From Emiliania huxleyi CCMP1516 (Eukaryota; Haptophyta; Isochrysidales; Noelaerhabdaceae), in NCBI RefSeq assembly GCF_000372725.1, contig NW_005201412.1:66231-130230 (forward strand): a stretch of DNA of 64,000 nt, read 5' to 3'. Below the pieces are notes generated by a model. It did not search any database. It was not told where the DNA came from and saw only the letters and a list, made by a program, of their open reading frames with translations. Positions 1 through 9,791 of this stretch are shown here, piece after piece. Each line of letters opens with the position of its first letter. Position 1 is the stretch's first letter. Both the position numbers and the translations under genes were made by a program.

Positions 1-355
1 CGAGTCATCCCCTCAACACCTGGCTTTAAGCACTACATGTACTTTGTCTACGAGTTCAACCTTATCCCGCGGAAGGAAGAGCTCGCGCCGCTGCAGGCGA
101 GACGCGCGACGTGAGGAGAGGGGCGAGGAGAGAGGAGTGGAGTGGGGTGGAGTGGAGGAGGGAGCAGCTCGCGCCGCTGACGCGACGCACCCGAGCCGCC
201 GCCGAGATCGCGCGCTGTACTGCTGCGCACCTCACGTCTGCGCCGCACCACCTCTCCGCTCACGGCCCGCCGCCCCGCCGCAGGAGCTGATCGACAAGCT
301 GATGGAGGGAGACAAGGAGAAGTACACGGCCGGCGCGAGCGGCACGGACAGATAG
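1..355 (+). CDS. 3' end of an unidentified gene (partial)
   Basis: Two exons of a gene that begins before the window. The first is open from base 1 to 96 and reads VIPSTPGFKHYMYFVYEFN before LIPRKEELAPLQ. A GC donor follows at 97-98. The last exon runs 284-355, starts ELIDKLMEGDKEK and ends at TAG 353-355. Both junctions are phase 0, so the join reads APLQ-ELIDKLM. The purine-rich intron holds several stops. I do not recognise the family; the aromatic stretch is not clearly a membrane segment. Only about 55 residues are visible, so no function is proposed. Confidence 0.55.
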   Translation, partial: ESSPQHLALSTTCTLSTSSTLSRGRKSSRRCRRDARREERGEERGVEWGGVEEGAARAADATHPSRRRDRALYCCAPHVCAAPPLRSRPAAPPQELIDKLMEGDKEKYTAGASGTDR

Positions 356-1133
356 AGGCGCTGGCCATACGCGAAGAGGCTGCCAGGTCCCGGGCCGCAG
401 CGCACTCTCTCTCTCGGCAGGGAGGGAGGCAGGGGCGCGGCGCGCGCTAGATCTGCACGCTGGATCGGCGCCCACGCCCCGCGCTCCCTGTCTCCTGCGC
501 CCGTCCTATCGCGTCGTGCGCGCGTGGGCGTGCCGCGAGACCGCGCCGCCGCCGCGCGCCGGGCGCGCTGCCTCGCCTAGATTACTTACGTCTTCTCTCT
601 CGGGACTCGGCTGCGTGGCGGCCCAACACCGCCCCGTCGCATGTTATGTACACATACCAACGTTCAAAATGAAAGGGTCCATATATCGGCTCTACTATGG
701 TCTATGCGAGCTGCGCTGTTCCGTATGCGTTCACCCCTAAATATTTATAGTCGGCGCGAGGGGGCTGTACCTGTAGCTGTACGCTGTACGTAGTCCAAGT
801 CGCCCGGCGCAGCGCGGCGTGGCCGCGGCCGCTGGGCTGCGCCTAGCCCTTAGGGCGTCCGGCGATCGCGACGCGAGCGGCGCGACCGGCCGCGGGTTCT
901 CGCGGTCGCGGCGGGTCGGCGGCACACACCGGCGAGGCTGCTTCCCTCCGTCCTCCGTAAAGATCGGAAAAGAAAGCTTCGTCGTTTTGAGCTGCGACAA
1001 GACAGGGCACGGAGGGCACCGCTGCTTTTGAGCGCTGTCAGAGCGGTGTTTCGACACCGGTATCGCGTTTTCTCACACAGCCCGCGCTCGCTCCTGCCCA
1101 GCTGCAGTCGCGATTTACCGCCGGCGGACGACA
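356..1133. other. Intergenic, no gene seen
   Basis: GC-rich spacer between the partial gene and the methyltransferase. Short frames are open on both strands but none has protein-like composition. AT-rich patches near 640-760 could be 3' processing signals of the upstream gene. Nothing else is supported. Confidence 0.4.
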
Positions 1134-2057
1134 GTGTGCGACGGAAACCATATGAGGTCGTCGCAGATTGAGTGTGCCGACGGCCTGCACATCACGGTCT
1201 TCGAGCGCGACGGCGGCGAAGGCGCCGCCTGCGGATATGCCACCCGCCTCTGGGACTGCAGCGTTGGCCTCGCCCGGTGGATGTTAGAGAGTCTGCTAGA
1301 GAGTCCGGAGAGGCCTCTCAGAGGCAGGCGGGTGCTTGAGCTCGGCGCGGGGACAGCTCTCTGCTCGCTGGCCATCGTTGCTGCCGAGCCTGACGCGGAC
1401 GTGACGGCAACCGACGTCGACCCTGCGGCGATGCCGCTCATCGCAGCCGCCGGCAAGGCGGCGAGCCAGGGACGGCGCTCCTCGTCGCCTCGCGCGGCGC
1501 TGCTGGACATCTGCGCGTCAGCGGCGGACGCACCGCTGCCGGCGTGCGACCTGCTTCTCGCTTGCGACGCGTGCTACACGCCGCAGCTCGCCGCCGCACT
1601 CGCCAGGCGGCCGAGATTTACACTGGAGCCACGATGAGCAGAGAACGGCCGCCGAGAAACGCACAGGTTCGGCCGCCTGCAGGCGCTGCGCCGAGGCGCT
1701 GCGTGCGTCGCCATCCGCGCGTGTCGTGATCGCCGACCCGGGCAGGCCGGGCCAGCCAGCGCTCGTCGAGGCGCTTGCAGAGGTGGGCCAATTCGATCTC
1801 AAAGCTAGACACCGGAGCACTCCACAGCACACAGCTACTGGCCATGCGTGTTGCTGCGGGTCACTAGCTCTTTGATGCCCCTCCCGGGCTGCCGCGTTGC
1901 CCAGGCCGGATTCGCCGCGAGCTTTGAGCGCCTCGACGCAACGCCGCTGCCATTTGCGGAGTGGCTCGTGCGGTCGGAGGGCGGTCGCGTGCGCCTGCTG
2001 CACATCGACGACGACGCGAGGCTGTGGGGGGTCAGCACGGTCCCGGCCATGTTCTGA
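1134..2057 (+). CDS. Class I SAM-dependent lysine-type methyltransferase (METTL/Methyltransf_16 family)
   Basis: Three exons: 1134-1606, 1683-1782 and 1905-2057, giving about 241 residues. The family transfers methyl groups from S-adenosylmethionine, usually to protein lysine. The SAM-binding motif I is RVLELGAGTALCSLAIVA near residue 66. An acidic strand-2 motif (ATDVDPAAM) follows. The post-II motif is DLLLACDACY near residue 139. Exon 2 carries VVIADPGRPGQPALVEAL, which resembles the GDPGR-type motif of ETFBKMT-like members. Exon 3 begins AGFAASFERLD and ends WGVSTVPAMF. Intron 1 uses a GC donor (GCCAG|GCGG, CTGCAG|GCGC); intron 2 is GT-AG. A second in-frame ATG at 1152 is an equally good start. 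No targeting leader is obvious, so cytosolic or nuclear action is inferred. The substrate cannot be predicted. Confidence 0.85.
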
Positions 2058-2129
2058 AAAGAAAGAAATTCTGGCGGATTTCCCCAAGTGTGCTTTCTTG
2101 TGTCGCTGACATATGGAGTGCGTTTGTTT

Positions 2130-2500
2130 TCCATCCACATCCAGAAAGAAAGAAAACAGACAACCCAAGGGAGCGATGGGAGGACGGCCGACGCCGCCAG
2201 CGCCACATGCACACCCCACACCCCACAGCGGGATTTTAAGGAGAGCGAGAGGTCAGACAGAGGAGAGTTCAGGAGACAGGAGTGTGGAGATGTCTGGACT
2301 GTGGTGCTCTAGGCCTCTACCTCTAGCCGTCGCGCCCACCCTTCGCTTGGGCGTGGTCTGCCTCTTCCTATCTCTCTTCGCAGTCCCTCGCCGATTCTCG
2401 CTGCAACCTTCATGCCACCTCGCGTTCTCGTCCCACTCTCGTCGTTCTCTATCTTGTCGTTCTTCCACTCTGTCCATAATAAATTAAATATTCTTAGCTT
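2130..2500 (+). repeat. Dispersed repeat R1 (first copy)
   Basis: Begins near AAGAAAGAAAACAGACAACC and contains GGATTTTAAGGAGAG, then TCGCTGCAACCTTCATGCC. The same blocks in the same order occur at 36290-36690, and parts occur at 60000-60060 and 60750-60790. No coding capacity or terminal inverted repeat was seen, so it may be a SINE-like or MITE-like family or a shared untranslated module. Confidence 0.55.
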
Positions 2501-2899
2501 TTTTCCCCCCTCCGAGACTAGGGACAGAACCCACCCGTACACAGGAGAGATGGGAGTGCGCCTCGCCCCCGCTTGCCCTGACTGCACAGGATAGCGTGCC
2601 CCGATTACGGCGACACTTAGCGAGGGTCACCTGCGCAATGTCTATTCCCCCGGTAATGTGTTACGGGTATCGGTCGCTGATTTGAACGCTATCTCGAGAC
2701 CATCATCTACTCTGCTTACTTCGGCCGTCGGCCGCTCGGTGGTCGAGTGGCTTCCGGATCGAATCGGCAGATTGACCCTTATAATTTTTTTCACACCTGA
2801 GCGGGCCCAATTTTTGCTCTAGGTGCCTCCTACGATTCGATCTAGGGTTCTAGCGTTCTCAGGCAGTCGCCTGGTGCGTTGTTCGTTTTCGTCACGCGG

Positions 2900-3076
2900 T
2901 CTCTGTCCATAATAAATAAATAGAACACGGACATCCCAAGCTGGGGCTGGGTCGAGGACAGACACGTCCCCACCTTTGCAGGATTTTGCAAAAGCGAGGG
3001 GGGAGGGCGCACCGCCGCGCGGAGAGGGCTGGCCGCACAGGGCACAGGGGATCTCTCTCGCATACAGGATATGCAC
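2900..3076 (+). repeat. Dispersed repeat R2 (first copy)
   Basis: Core is GGACATCCCAAGCTGGGGC, then GTCCCCACCTTTGCAGGATTTT, then a block ending near CACTCGGCGGCACGAGG. Related copies lie at 60820-61030 and 63230-63310. A diverged one in the other orientation lies at 52300-52385, just upstream of the SNAPC4-like start codon. Copies differ by many changes, so the family is old or fast-evolving. Its class is unknown. Confidence 0.5.
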
Positions 3077-3089
3077 TCGGCGGCACGAG

Positions 3090-3253
3090 GAGCGGCCGCA
3101 CACTGCTCGGTACCCCCCCCTGCACATCTAAAGCCATGGCCGACCCCCCCCCCAGCAGCAAAGCTCTGCTGCTGGGGGGGTCAGACTCCCCCCCCCAGCA
3201 GCAGGGATGGCTTTAGATGTGGAGGGGGGGGACCGAGCAGTGTGCGGCCGCTC
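3090..3253. repeat. Long imperfect palindrome with an inner C/G-tract hairpin
   Basis: The left arm (3090-3139) runs from GAGCGGCCGCACACTGCTCGG to CATCTAAAGCCATGG. Its inverse lies at 3207-3253. Between them a 15-bp stem of a C tract plus CAGCAGCA closes on a 6-base loop (about 3144-3180), and a third C-tract/AGCAGCAG copy follows at 3188-3203. This is a fold-back structure; no coding sequence is seen. Confidence 0.75.
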
Positions 3254-3383
3254 GAGGGCAAGGCTGGGCGTCCTATTTGTGCTCCCCCCCGGACCCCTCG
3301 CTCTCGGCGGTCTCGGGCACTATATCTCTCCATCTGACCACTCATCTGAGGGGCTTGGCGAGCGGCCGCGCTGCGGGGCAGGG

Positions 3384-6300
3384 CTAGTGGGAATGGGCTC
3401 TGCTGAGGGAGGGTGTAGAGGATGTAGAGTGTAGAGCGCTGTAGAGCTGTAGAGAGCTGTAGAGCGCTGGAGAGCGCTGTAGAGCGCTGTAGAGCTGGTA
3501 GAGCTCTACATCCGCCGCGGGACGAACTGGTCTGCGTGCGTTGTAGAGCGATGTAGAGGCGCTCTGCAACGTGAAATCTCTACAACAAACTCTACATCAA
3601 GAGAGAGAGAGAGAAGCTAAAAGTACACACATGCATCAAAAGCGGCGAACGAGGCACGTCGCTCTCCGACACTCCGACATGACGTCTGGGGGGGCGACCC
3701 CCCCATCTTTGTTTACCGATGCGTCCTAGAATGCAAAAACGCATTCTAGGACGCACTTTTCATCTCAAAGATACCATGTGTCTCGGGTACACAGGGCATT
3801 CTAGGATGCGATGGCTGTCCTGGAGATAGCCGCGCCGTGTCTTTTGTTACGCGTTCCATCTTAGACGCCACAAGCATCTATAGATGCACAGCTGTTCTGA
3901 GATGGCACTTGCATACTAGATCACATTTTACTATACTTGGACAGGGAAGCGTCTCAGGAGACACCGTGTGTCGGGTGCACCGGGCACCGAGGGGGGAGCA
4001 GGGAGCCAGGGAGCACGAAAAGGCGGTGTGATCTCTCGGCACCCCCTGGGGGCCCTGCCTTGAGTGCTCGTGTGAGGTCTCTCCTCGCGGCCTGCCCCTC
4101 CTGGAGAACCAGGTTCTCAGCACCGCGCATGCATCTGCTCGCGCCACGAGCTCTGGGCGCAAAGACCAAAGTTGCATGCACTGCTTACGACGATCCGACG
4201 GCGACGCCGCCTCCCCCCCCCACCAACCAGTTTGCGCGGCAGGTAGCGGGGCCAGTTCGAGGCTGAGGGCGTGGGCGTGCGCCTAGACACGGAAGACAGC
4301 GTACTTCCGAGAGTCGGCCAGCGGCGCGGTTTTTCTTGTTTGACTTGGCGATTTGAGGGACCGGGCATCCCGACTCGCTCCTCGCTCCTCGCTCGGTGAG
4401 CTGTCGCCCACCAGCGCGCGGCGACCGCGCGCACACCGTGCCCGCCGGCTCGCCGCCCTCCTCACCACCCGTCGGCGCTGTCCGCAGGCATGTGAGTCAG
4501 AACGGCGACCGCGCAGCGCGCACGGGTGTCTTGCTCGCCACCACCCTCTCGCCCCCGCTCCGTGACCGCCGCCGCCCGCGCCACCGCCGCCGCCAACACC
4601 GCCTCGCGCCTCGCGCCTCGCTCTCGCCGCCCCCGCCGCCCGCCCTCGACCTCGCGACGGCGTCCTTCTGGGGATCTGCGGGTGGCTTGCCCGCCTCGCC
4701 GCCGCCCCCACAGCGTGACCGCTTCCGCTCGATCGGTGAGCCGTCGCCCACCACGCGCGCTCTCACGGCGACCGCGGGCCGCTCATCGCCTCCGCCACGT
4801 CGCAGGTGTTTGATCTGGGCAGGAAGCGGCGCTGGTGACGGCAACCGGCAGCCACGTGCACGGAGTGCTAAGCGAGGTGCCTGTGTCCAAGTCTGAGTAG
4901 CCCGTGGCCGTGAGTGGCGTCAGGGGCAGTGTTCTGTGACTGTGTCCTGTGCGTGCTGTTCAGTGTGAGTCGGTGCAGCGGTGGGCCTGCTGCCGCTGCC
5001 ACACGTGAGAGCCGCTGTCCGTGCCCCAGCACGTTGCGCGGAGAGGCTATAGGGCGCCCACCCACGAGTGCTCGGGTGGGCGCGCCGCGGCTGTGCGAGT
5101 AGTAGCGCAGCAGCCGCGGCGCACAGCCGGGGGCACGGCCCGCCGCGCAGCGCTCGCCACACCGGGTTTTCGTTTTCTTTTTTGTTTTTATACGTGCGTG
5201 TATTTCTTGAGATCCACACGCTGTTCAAAATATGCGCGCGTCTTCTGAGACACGCGCTGTTCACAGTATGCACGGCGCGTCTTTTGAGACAGCAACGCCA
5301 ATCGGAGATGCCGCGAGCAATTCGGGATGCGCGGAGCAACTAATATAGACTCGCGCATCTTAGGATGCTCGAGCATACCGAGGACAGCGAGCGTCTAAGT
5401 AGGAGGCCTACTAGACGCACTCTAATCCAGAGACGCATTCGGTAAACAAAGATGGGGGGGTCGCCCCCCCAGACGTGAGGCGCGTTGCACTTGCCAGTGC
5501 TGCCCTGGCCTTCTGCCTGCCCGCCCAATGGGTGGCAGGTGCCTCTGCTGCTGTGGCATGCCTCACGGCTGCGACTGGCCGGCGCCTCGGCGCGTCAGCC
5601 AGCTCGGCTCGGCGTAGTGATAGTGGCCAGCGCAACTCGCCTGGACTCAACGCTCAGCCAGGAGCTTCCGCACGCGCTGGCGCGAGTCATGGCGCATGCA
5701 GCGCGTCTGAATGCTCGCCTCTCGCCTCGCGCAAATGCGACCGTCCTCGCAGCCGACAGTCCACCGCCTGCTACACAGAAGCACTGCGACGAATGCGGCA
5801 CCGGCGACGTATGGCAGGCTGGTCATGACGCAGTCATAGGGTGTTGTGTGCCGTCAGGGTGACTCTCTGTGTGTCAGGGATAGTCAGGGCCGTCCATCAG
5901 AGCTCCAGTAAGCTCGGAGACACCCCATTAGTGCGGCTCGACCTCTTTGAGTCACTGCCTTCCCGGCGGTTTGGCTGTAGAGCCTCTACAACAAACTCTA
6001 CAGCAAAATCGCGCTCTACAGCGCTCTACAACGCACGAAGTTCGTCCCGCGCCGGATGTAGAGCTCTACAGCTCTACAGCGCTCCAGAGCGCTCTACAGC
6101 TCTACAGCTCTACAGCGCTCTACACTCTACATCCTCTACACCCTCCCTCAGGGGCTCTGGCCAGCTCGCCCGTGCGGGTGTAATCCCGCATCTGCCGGAC
6201 GGAGGCCTCGACCGCCCCTCGCGGCAAGCTCTCGAGCAGCTCGAGCAGCTCGCCCGCCGCCACCGCCGCGTCGAACTGCGTCCTCATGCCGAGCACGCCG

Positions 6301-8420
6301 CAGACCCTGCGGACCTGAGGGAGGGTGTAGAGGATGTAGAGTGTAGAGCGCTGTAGAGCTGTAGAGATGTAGAGCGCTCTGGAGCGCTGTAGAGCGCTGT
6401 AGAGCTGTAGAGCTCTACATCCGGCGCGGGACAGAGCGATGCAGATGTAGAGCACTGTAGAGCGCGATTTTGCTGTAGAGTTTGTTGTAGAGGCTCTACA
6501 GCAAACCCGGGTGGTGTGTTGTGGTTCTTGCCCAAAAATGCGTGTGGTTTTTGCCCATGCACATTTTTTGCATTTTTGCATTATGTGCATATCGCACATA
6601 TCATGGCATTTGAACGCATCTGCATTTTCTGCATTTTGCGCGTGTTTGCATTTGGTTGCATTTGCATTTTTTGCATTTTGCGCGTGTTTGCATTTGGTTG
6701 CATCTGCATTTTCTGCATTTTGCGCGTGTTTGCATTTGGTTGCATTTGCATTTTTTTCATTTTGCGCGTGTTTGCATTTCGTTGCATTATGCATTCGGTG
6801 GGCAACTGCATTTCAGCTGCATATGCTTTTTCTGCATTCTTTGCATTCGGCGGGAAACGAGGTAGTTGCATGGATTCACTGACACACGGCCTCCATAGCG
6901 TGTGCACCTAATCCTCCAAAAAGACAATGATGTCCCTCCCAGGGTGCTCGCTGTCTCGGTCGAGTGGAGGAGGAGATGCAGTAGGAGGGGAGGGGAGAGG
7001 GAAGGAGTCTGGGGGGTACTTGAGGGGAGGGGGGAGGGGAGGGGAGGGGGAGGAGTCTGGGTGCACTTGCCTAAGGTTCTTGCCCTCAAATTGCAAAAGA
7101 TATGCAGTCATTCCCCGAGGCAGGAGGAGTGGAGGAGGAGATGCAGAAGGAGTAGAAAGGGGAGAGGGAAGGGGTGGGGGGAGGAGTCTGGGGGGTACTT
7201 GAGGGGAGGGGGGAGGAGTCTGGGTGGTGCACTTGCCTAAGGTTCTTGCCCTCATAAATTGCAAAAGATATGCAGGCATGCCCCGAATACACATAATGCA
7301 ACATATAATGCAACGAAATGCAATCACGCGCAAAATGCAGAAAATGCAAATATTGCATAATGCAACGAGATGCAAACACGCGCAAAATGCAGAAAATGCA
7401 AATGCAAAAAACCACACGCATTTTTGGGCAAGAACCACACTTATGCCCAGCAAACCCGCCGGGAAGGCAGTGACTCAAAGAGGTCGAGCCGCACTAGTGG
7501 GGTGTCTCCGAGCTTGCTGGAGCTCTGATGGACGGCCCTGACTATCCCTGACACACAGAGAGTCACCCTGACGGCACACAACACCCTATGACTGCGTCAT
7601 GACCAGCCTGCCATACGTCGCCGGTGCCGCATTCGTCGCAGTGCTTCTGTGTAGCAGGCGGTGGACTGTCGGCTGCGAGGACGGTCGCATTTGCGCGAGG
7701 CGAGGCGAGCATTGCTGCGCGTCGCATGCGCCATGCCTCGCGCCAGCGCGTGCGGGAGCTCCTCTGAGCGTTGAGTCCAAGCGAGTTGCGCTGGCCATGA
7801 TCGCTACGCCGAGCCGAGCTGACGCGCCGAGGCGCCGGCCAGTCGCAGCCGTGAGGCATGCCACAGCAGCAGAGGCACCTGCCACCCATTGGGCGGGCAG
7901 ACAGAAGGCCAGGGCAGCACTGGCAAGTGCAACGCGCCTAATGTCGGAGAGCGACGTGCCTCGTTCGCCGCTTATGATGTAGAGTTTGTTGTAGAGATTT
8001 CACGTTGTAGAGCGCCTCTACATCGCTCTACATCTGCATCGCTCTGTCCCGCGCCGGATGTAGAGCTCTACAGCTCTACAGCGCTCTCCAGCGCTCTACA
8101 TCTCTACAGCTCTACAGCGCTCTGCACTCTACATCCCCTACACCCTCCCTCAGCTGCGGACCGCCCTCCTCGTCCGGCAGATCGGTTTCATAGCCGGACG
8201 AGTCGGCGGAGGCGGCCCGCTTGGCGGGCGGAGAGTCGGGCGACGGAGAGCGCGACTGGCGCGAGGGCCCGCTGCCGCGCGCCGACAGCGCATATACACC
8301 TGTCCATCCAGGCAACGACCGTGTTTCTTGTTTTCCGGACTGCCTCCGCTCGACTGCAAGGGTGCCGCAGGTACGACTCCGCTGTTCACACCGAGCAGCT
8401 GTGGAAGCGGCTGGGATCAC
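3384..8420 (-). CDS. Unidentified Ser/Pro-rich protein gene holding two transposons
   Basis: Three coding-looking segments are separated by mobile elements. Segment A (8154-8420) encodes SRSPSPDSPPAKRAASADSS then GYETDLPDEEGGPQ. Segment B (6160-6306) encodes VLGMRTQFDAAVAAGELLEL and then SVRQMRDYTRTGELARA, a probable helical domain. Segment C (3324-3402) is the distal flank. If the element at 3403-6151 is removed exactly, the frame stops at 3384-3386 (ARAHSH). If it is spliced with a donor inside its terminal repeat, the frame runs on to an acidic end (SPSDEWSDGEI, stop near 3324). The start is uncertain and lies close to the divergent oxygenase gene, so a shared promoter is possible. Function unknown. 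It may be a working gene with element-derived introns, or a wreck. Confidence 0.45.
3403..6151 (+). mobile_element. DNA transposon copy 1 (GTAGAG-TIR family), 8-bp target duplication
   Basis: Flanked by the direct repeat GGGCTCTG (3395-3402 and 6152-6159). The ends are perfect inverts: CTGAGGGAGGGTGTAGAGGA on the left and its complement on the right. The terminal inverted repeats are about 200 bp and consist largely of tandem GTAGAGCGCT/GTAGAGCT units. The core (about 5477-5960) is the inverse of 7450-7945 in copy 2. It has a short shared frame (HCDECGTGDVWQAGHDAV) but no transposase motif, so the element looks non-autonomous. A second element (3683-5475) lies inside it. An 8-bp duplication fits hAT elements and the introner type; the superfamily is not settled. 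Confidence 0.85.
3683..5475. mobile_element. Nested DNA transposon with 3-bp target duplication inside copy 1
   Basis: Terminal inverted repeats start CGTCTGGGGGGGCGACC and continue through CATCTTTGTTTACCGA (3683-3720, inverse at 5438-5475), nearly perfect over about 40 bp. TGA flanks both ends (3680-3682 and 5476-5478). The sister transposon at 6315-8153 shows the uninterrupted site, with TTA instead of TGA, near 7943-7947. Subterminal regions contain many copies of a TCTTAGGATGC/GCGTCTAAG-like motif and a perfect 14-bp hairpin at 3721-3754. Three-bp duplications and subterminal repeats suggest CACTA/EnSpm or Harbinger, but the ends do not read CACTA. No transposase is recognised. Confidence 0.8.
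6315..8153 (-). mobile_element. DNA transposon copy 2 (GTAGAG-TIR family), 8-bp target duplication
   Basis: Flanked by CTGCGGAC (6307-6314 and 8154-8161). Ends are again CTGAGGGAGGG with about 200-bp GTAGAG-rich inverted repeats (6315-6500 and 7975-8153). The core, read on the minus strand from 7945 to 7450, matches 5477-5960 of copy 1. The tip of the inverted repeat, read outward, is CCCTCCCTCAG, a pyrimidine tract plus CAG. A third element (6509-7448) lies inside it. No transposase frame is recognised. Confidence 0.85.
6509..7448. mobile_element. Nested MULE-like element with 9-bp target duplication and internal minisatellite
   Basis: Flanked by AGCAAACCC (6500-6508 and 7449-7457). Inverted ends share GTGGTTCTTGCCCAAAAATG and CGTGTGGTTTTTGC. 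Copy 1 carries the empty site near 5970. Interior left: a TGCATTTTGCGCGTGTTTGCAT-type tandem array (about 6565-6790), with an inverse block at 7290-7410. Middle: purine-rich GGAGG blocks and two direct copies of GGTTCTTGCCCTC followed by AAATTGCAAAAGATATGCAG (7074 and 7239). No transposase. A 9-bp duplication is typical of Mutator-like elements. Confidence 0.8.
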
Positions 8421-8459
8421 TAACTACTGTCTGCCGACGGCCTGAAGCTACAACCACCA

Positions 8460-9791
8460 ATGTGGATGGCGGTGCAGTGCGTCACAACAAGTACAAGTAC
8501 CGCCGACGACTCGTGTGCCTCCGCTGATACCTCCTCCTCCAGCGCCTCTGCAAGTGACATCGGCAGCCTCGTAAATTTGGAGGCCTTCCCGATCGAGGAC
8601 GTGTCCCGCCCCTTTCTGGCTGCGGCGCGGACAGCGCTCTTCGAAACGGGCGTCGCTTCGTTCCCAGACTTCCTCCGCCCCGCCGCGGTGGCTGCAGCCG
8701 CTGGCGAAGCGACGCTGGCCTCGCCGACCGCGTTCGTCACCGACAGCGAACACAACGCGTGGCAGACAGAGCGAAACACATCATTGCCGGCGGACCACCT
8801 GGCCAACCTCTTTATGCGAACGCGGGTGGCGAGCGTCGCCACCGACGAGATTGGCCCGACACTGAAGAGACTCTACGAGGTTATATCTCACCCTCTCCTG
8901 GCGCCGCGATGGCCTGCGGGTCCTCACTCCCTCCTGTGTGCAGGCTCCCGAGCTGCTCGCCTTCCTCTCTGCCCTGCTGCAGCGGTGAGCGGCGGCGAGA
9001 GCCACGCGAGGCTGCGGCCCTCCTCGCACCCCCTGCTCGCTCCCTACAGGCCTCTCTTCCGGCTCGATGGTGACGCAAAAGCAGAGGACGACGGCGCCGA
9101 GCGCGGTGTGTGCTGGCACTCATGTCTGCGGCAATGTCCGTAGACCCAATCGGCGCGTGCACGATCAATGTCTTTCGCGAGGGGTGAGTGGGTAGGGAAT
9201 AGAGAGAAGGGGGACAGGCCGCATGCCTGACTCCCTCCCGGACCCATCCCCAACCCTCACGCCTCTGCACAACGCGGCAGCCAGCGTGCCCACCGCTGCA
9301 CGCCGCGAGCAGGTGGCACCACGCCTGGCACTTCGACGAGGCGGAGTTCACAGTCACGCTCTCGCTCCAGGCCGCCGACGAGGGCCGAGCCGCCTGCACG
9401 CACCACCGGCGTGACATCCGGCTCGCCACACATGCGCCACCTCCTTCGCGGTGTAGGCGGCCACTTTGTCTTCACCCCGCCCCTCCGCACCTCCGCCGAC
9501 GACCCCGCAAATGCGGCGGTCGCCTCGGTGCTGCGCGCGCAGACGGAGCACGCATTCTCCCTCCCCGGCGACGGCACGGGCGAGAGTGGCGGCGCGGCGG
9601 TGCCCGTGCGGACGGCGCCGTTTGCGCCGGGGACGCTGCAGGTGTTTGCTGGCCGCGACTCGTTCCACGCCGTCACTCCGACGCGGGGCCCTCGCGAGCG
9701 GCTGGTTGCCGTGCTGTGCTTCGCGAGCCGGCCAGGAGTGCGCAACTCGCCGGCAGTGCAGCAAATGTTCTGGGGCAGGACGTCCTCGTGA
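8460..9791 (+). CDS. 2-oxoglutarate/Fe(II)-dependent oxygenase (HalD/ArpA-like fold)
   Basis: Six exons keep one frame: 8460-8879, 8944-8984, 9050-9069, 9144-9183, 9313-9383 and 9457-9791, giving 308 residues. The iron site is visible: HxD in WHHAWHFDEAEFTVTLSLQ (near residue 180), the distal His in AGRDSFHAVTP (near 267) and the 2OG-binding Arg in RERLVAVLCF. GGHFVFTPPLR and the C-terminal QQMFWGRT match bacterial and fungal HalD/ArpA-type dioxygenases. These hydroxylate or halogenate small substrates; the substrate here is unknown. Introns are 56-130 bp; intron 5 uses a GC donor (GAGG|GCCG). Exon 3 is only 20 bp. No leader peptide is clear. Confidence 0.88.

Noticed and set aside
4400-5340. 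Gene inside the nested 3-bp-TSD element
   Set aside because: Frames are Arg/Ala/Pro-rich, change constantly, and repeat units (GTGAGCCGTCGCCCACCA) explain most of the openness.
6565-7410. CRISPR-like regular repeats (TGCATTTTGCGCGTGTT array)
   Set aside because: No unique spacers; the units are adjacent minisatellite repeats in a transposon in eukaryotic DNA.
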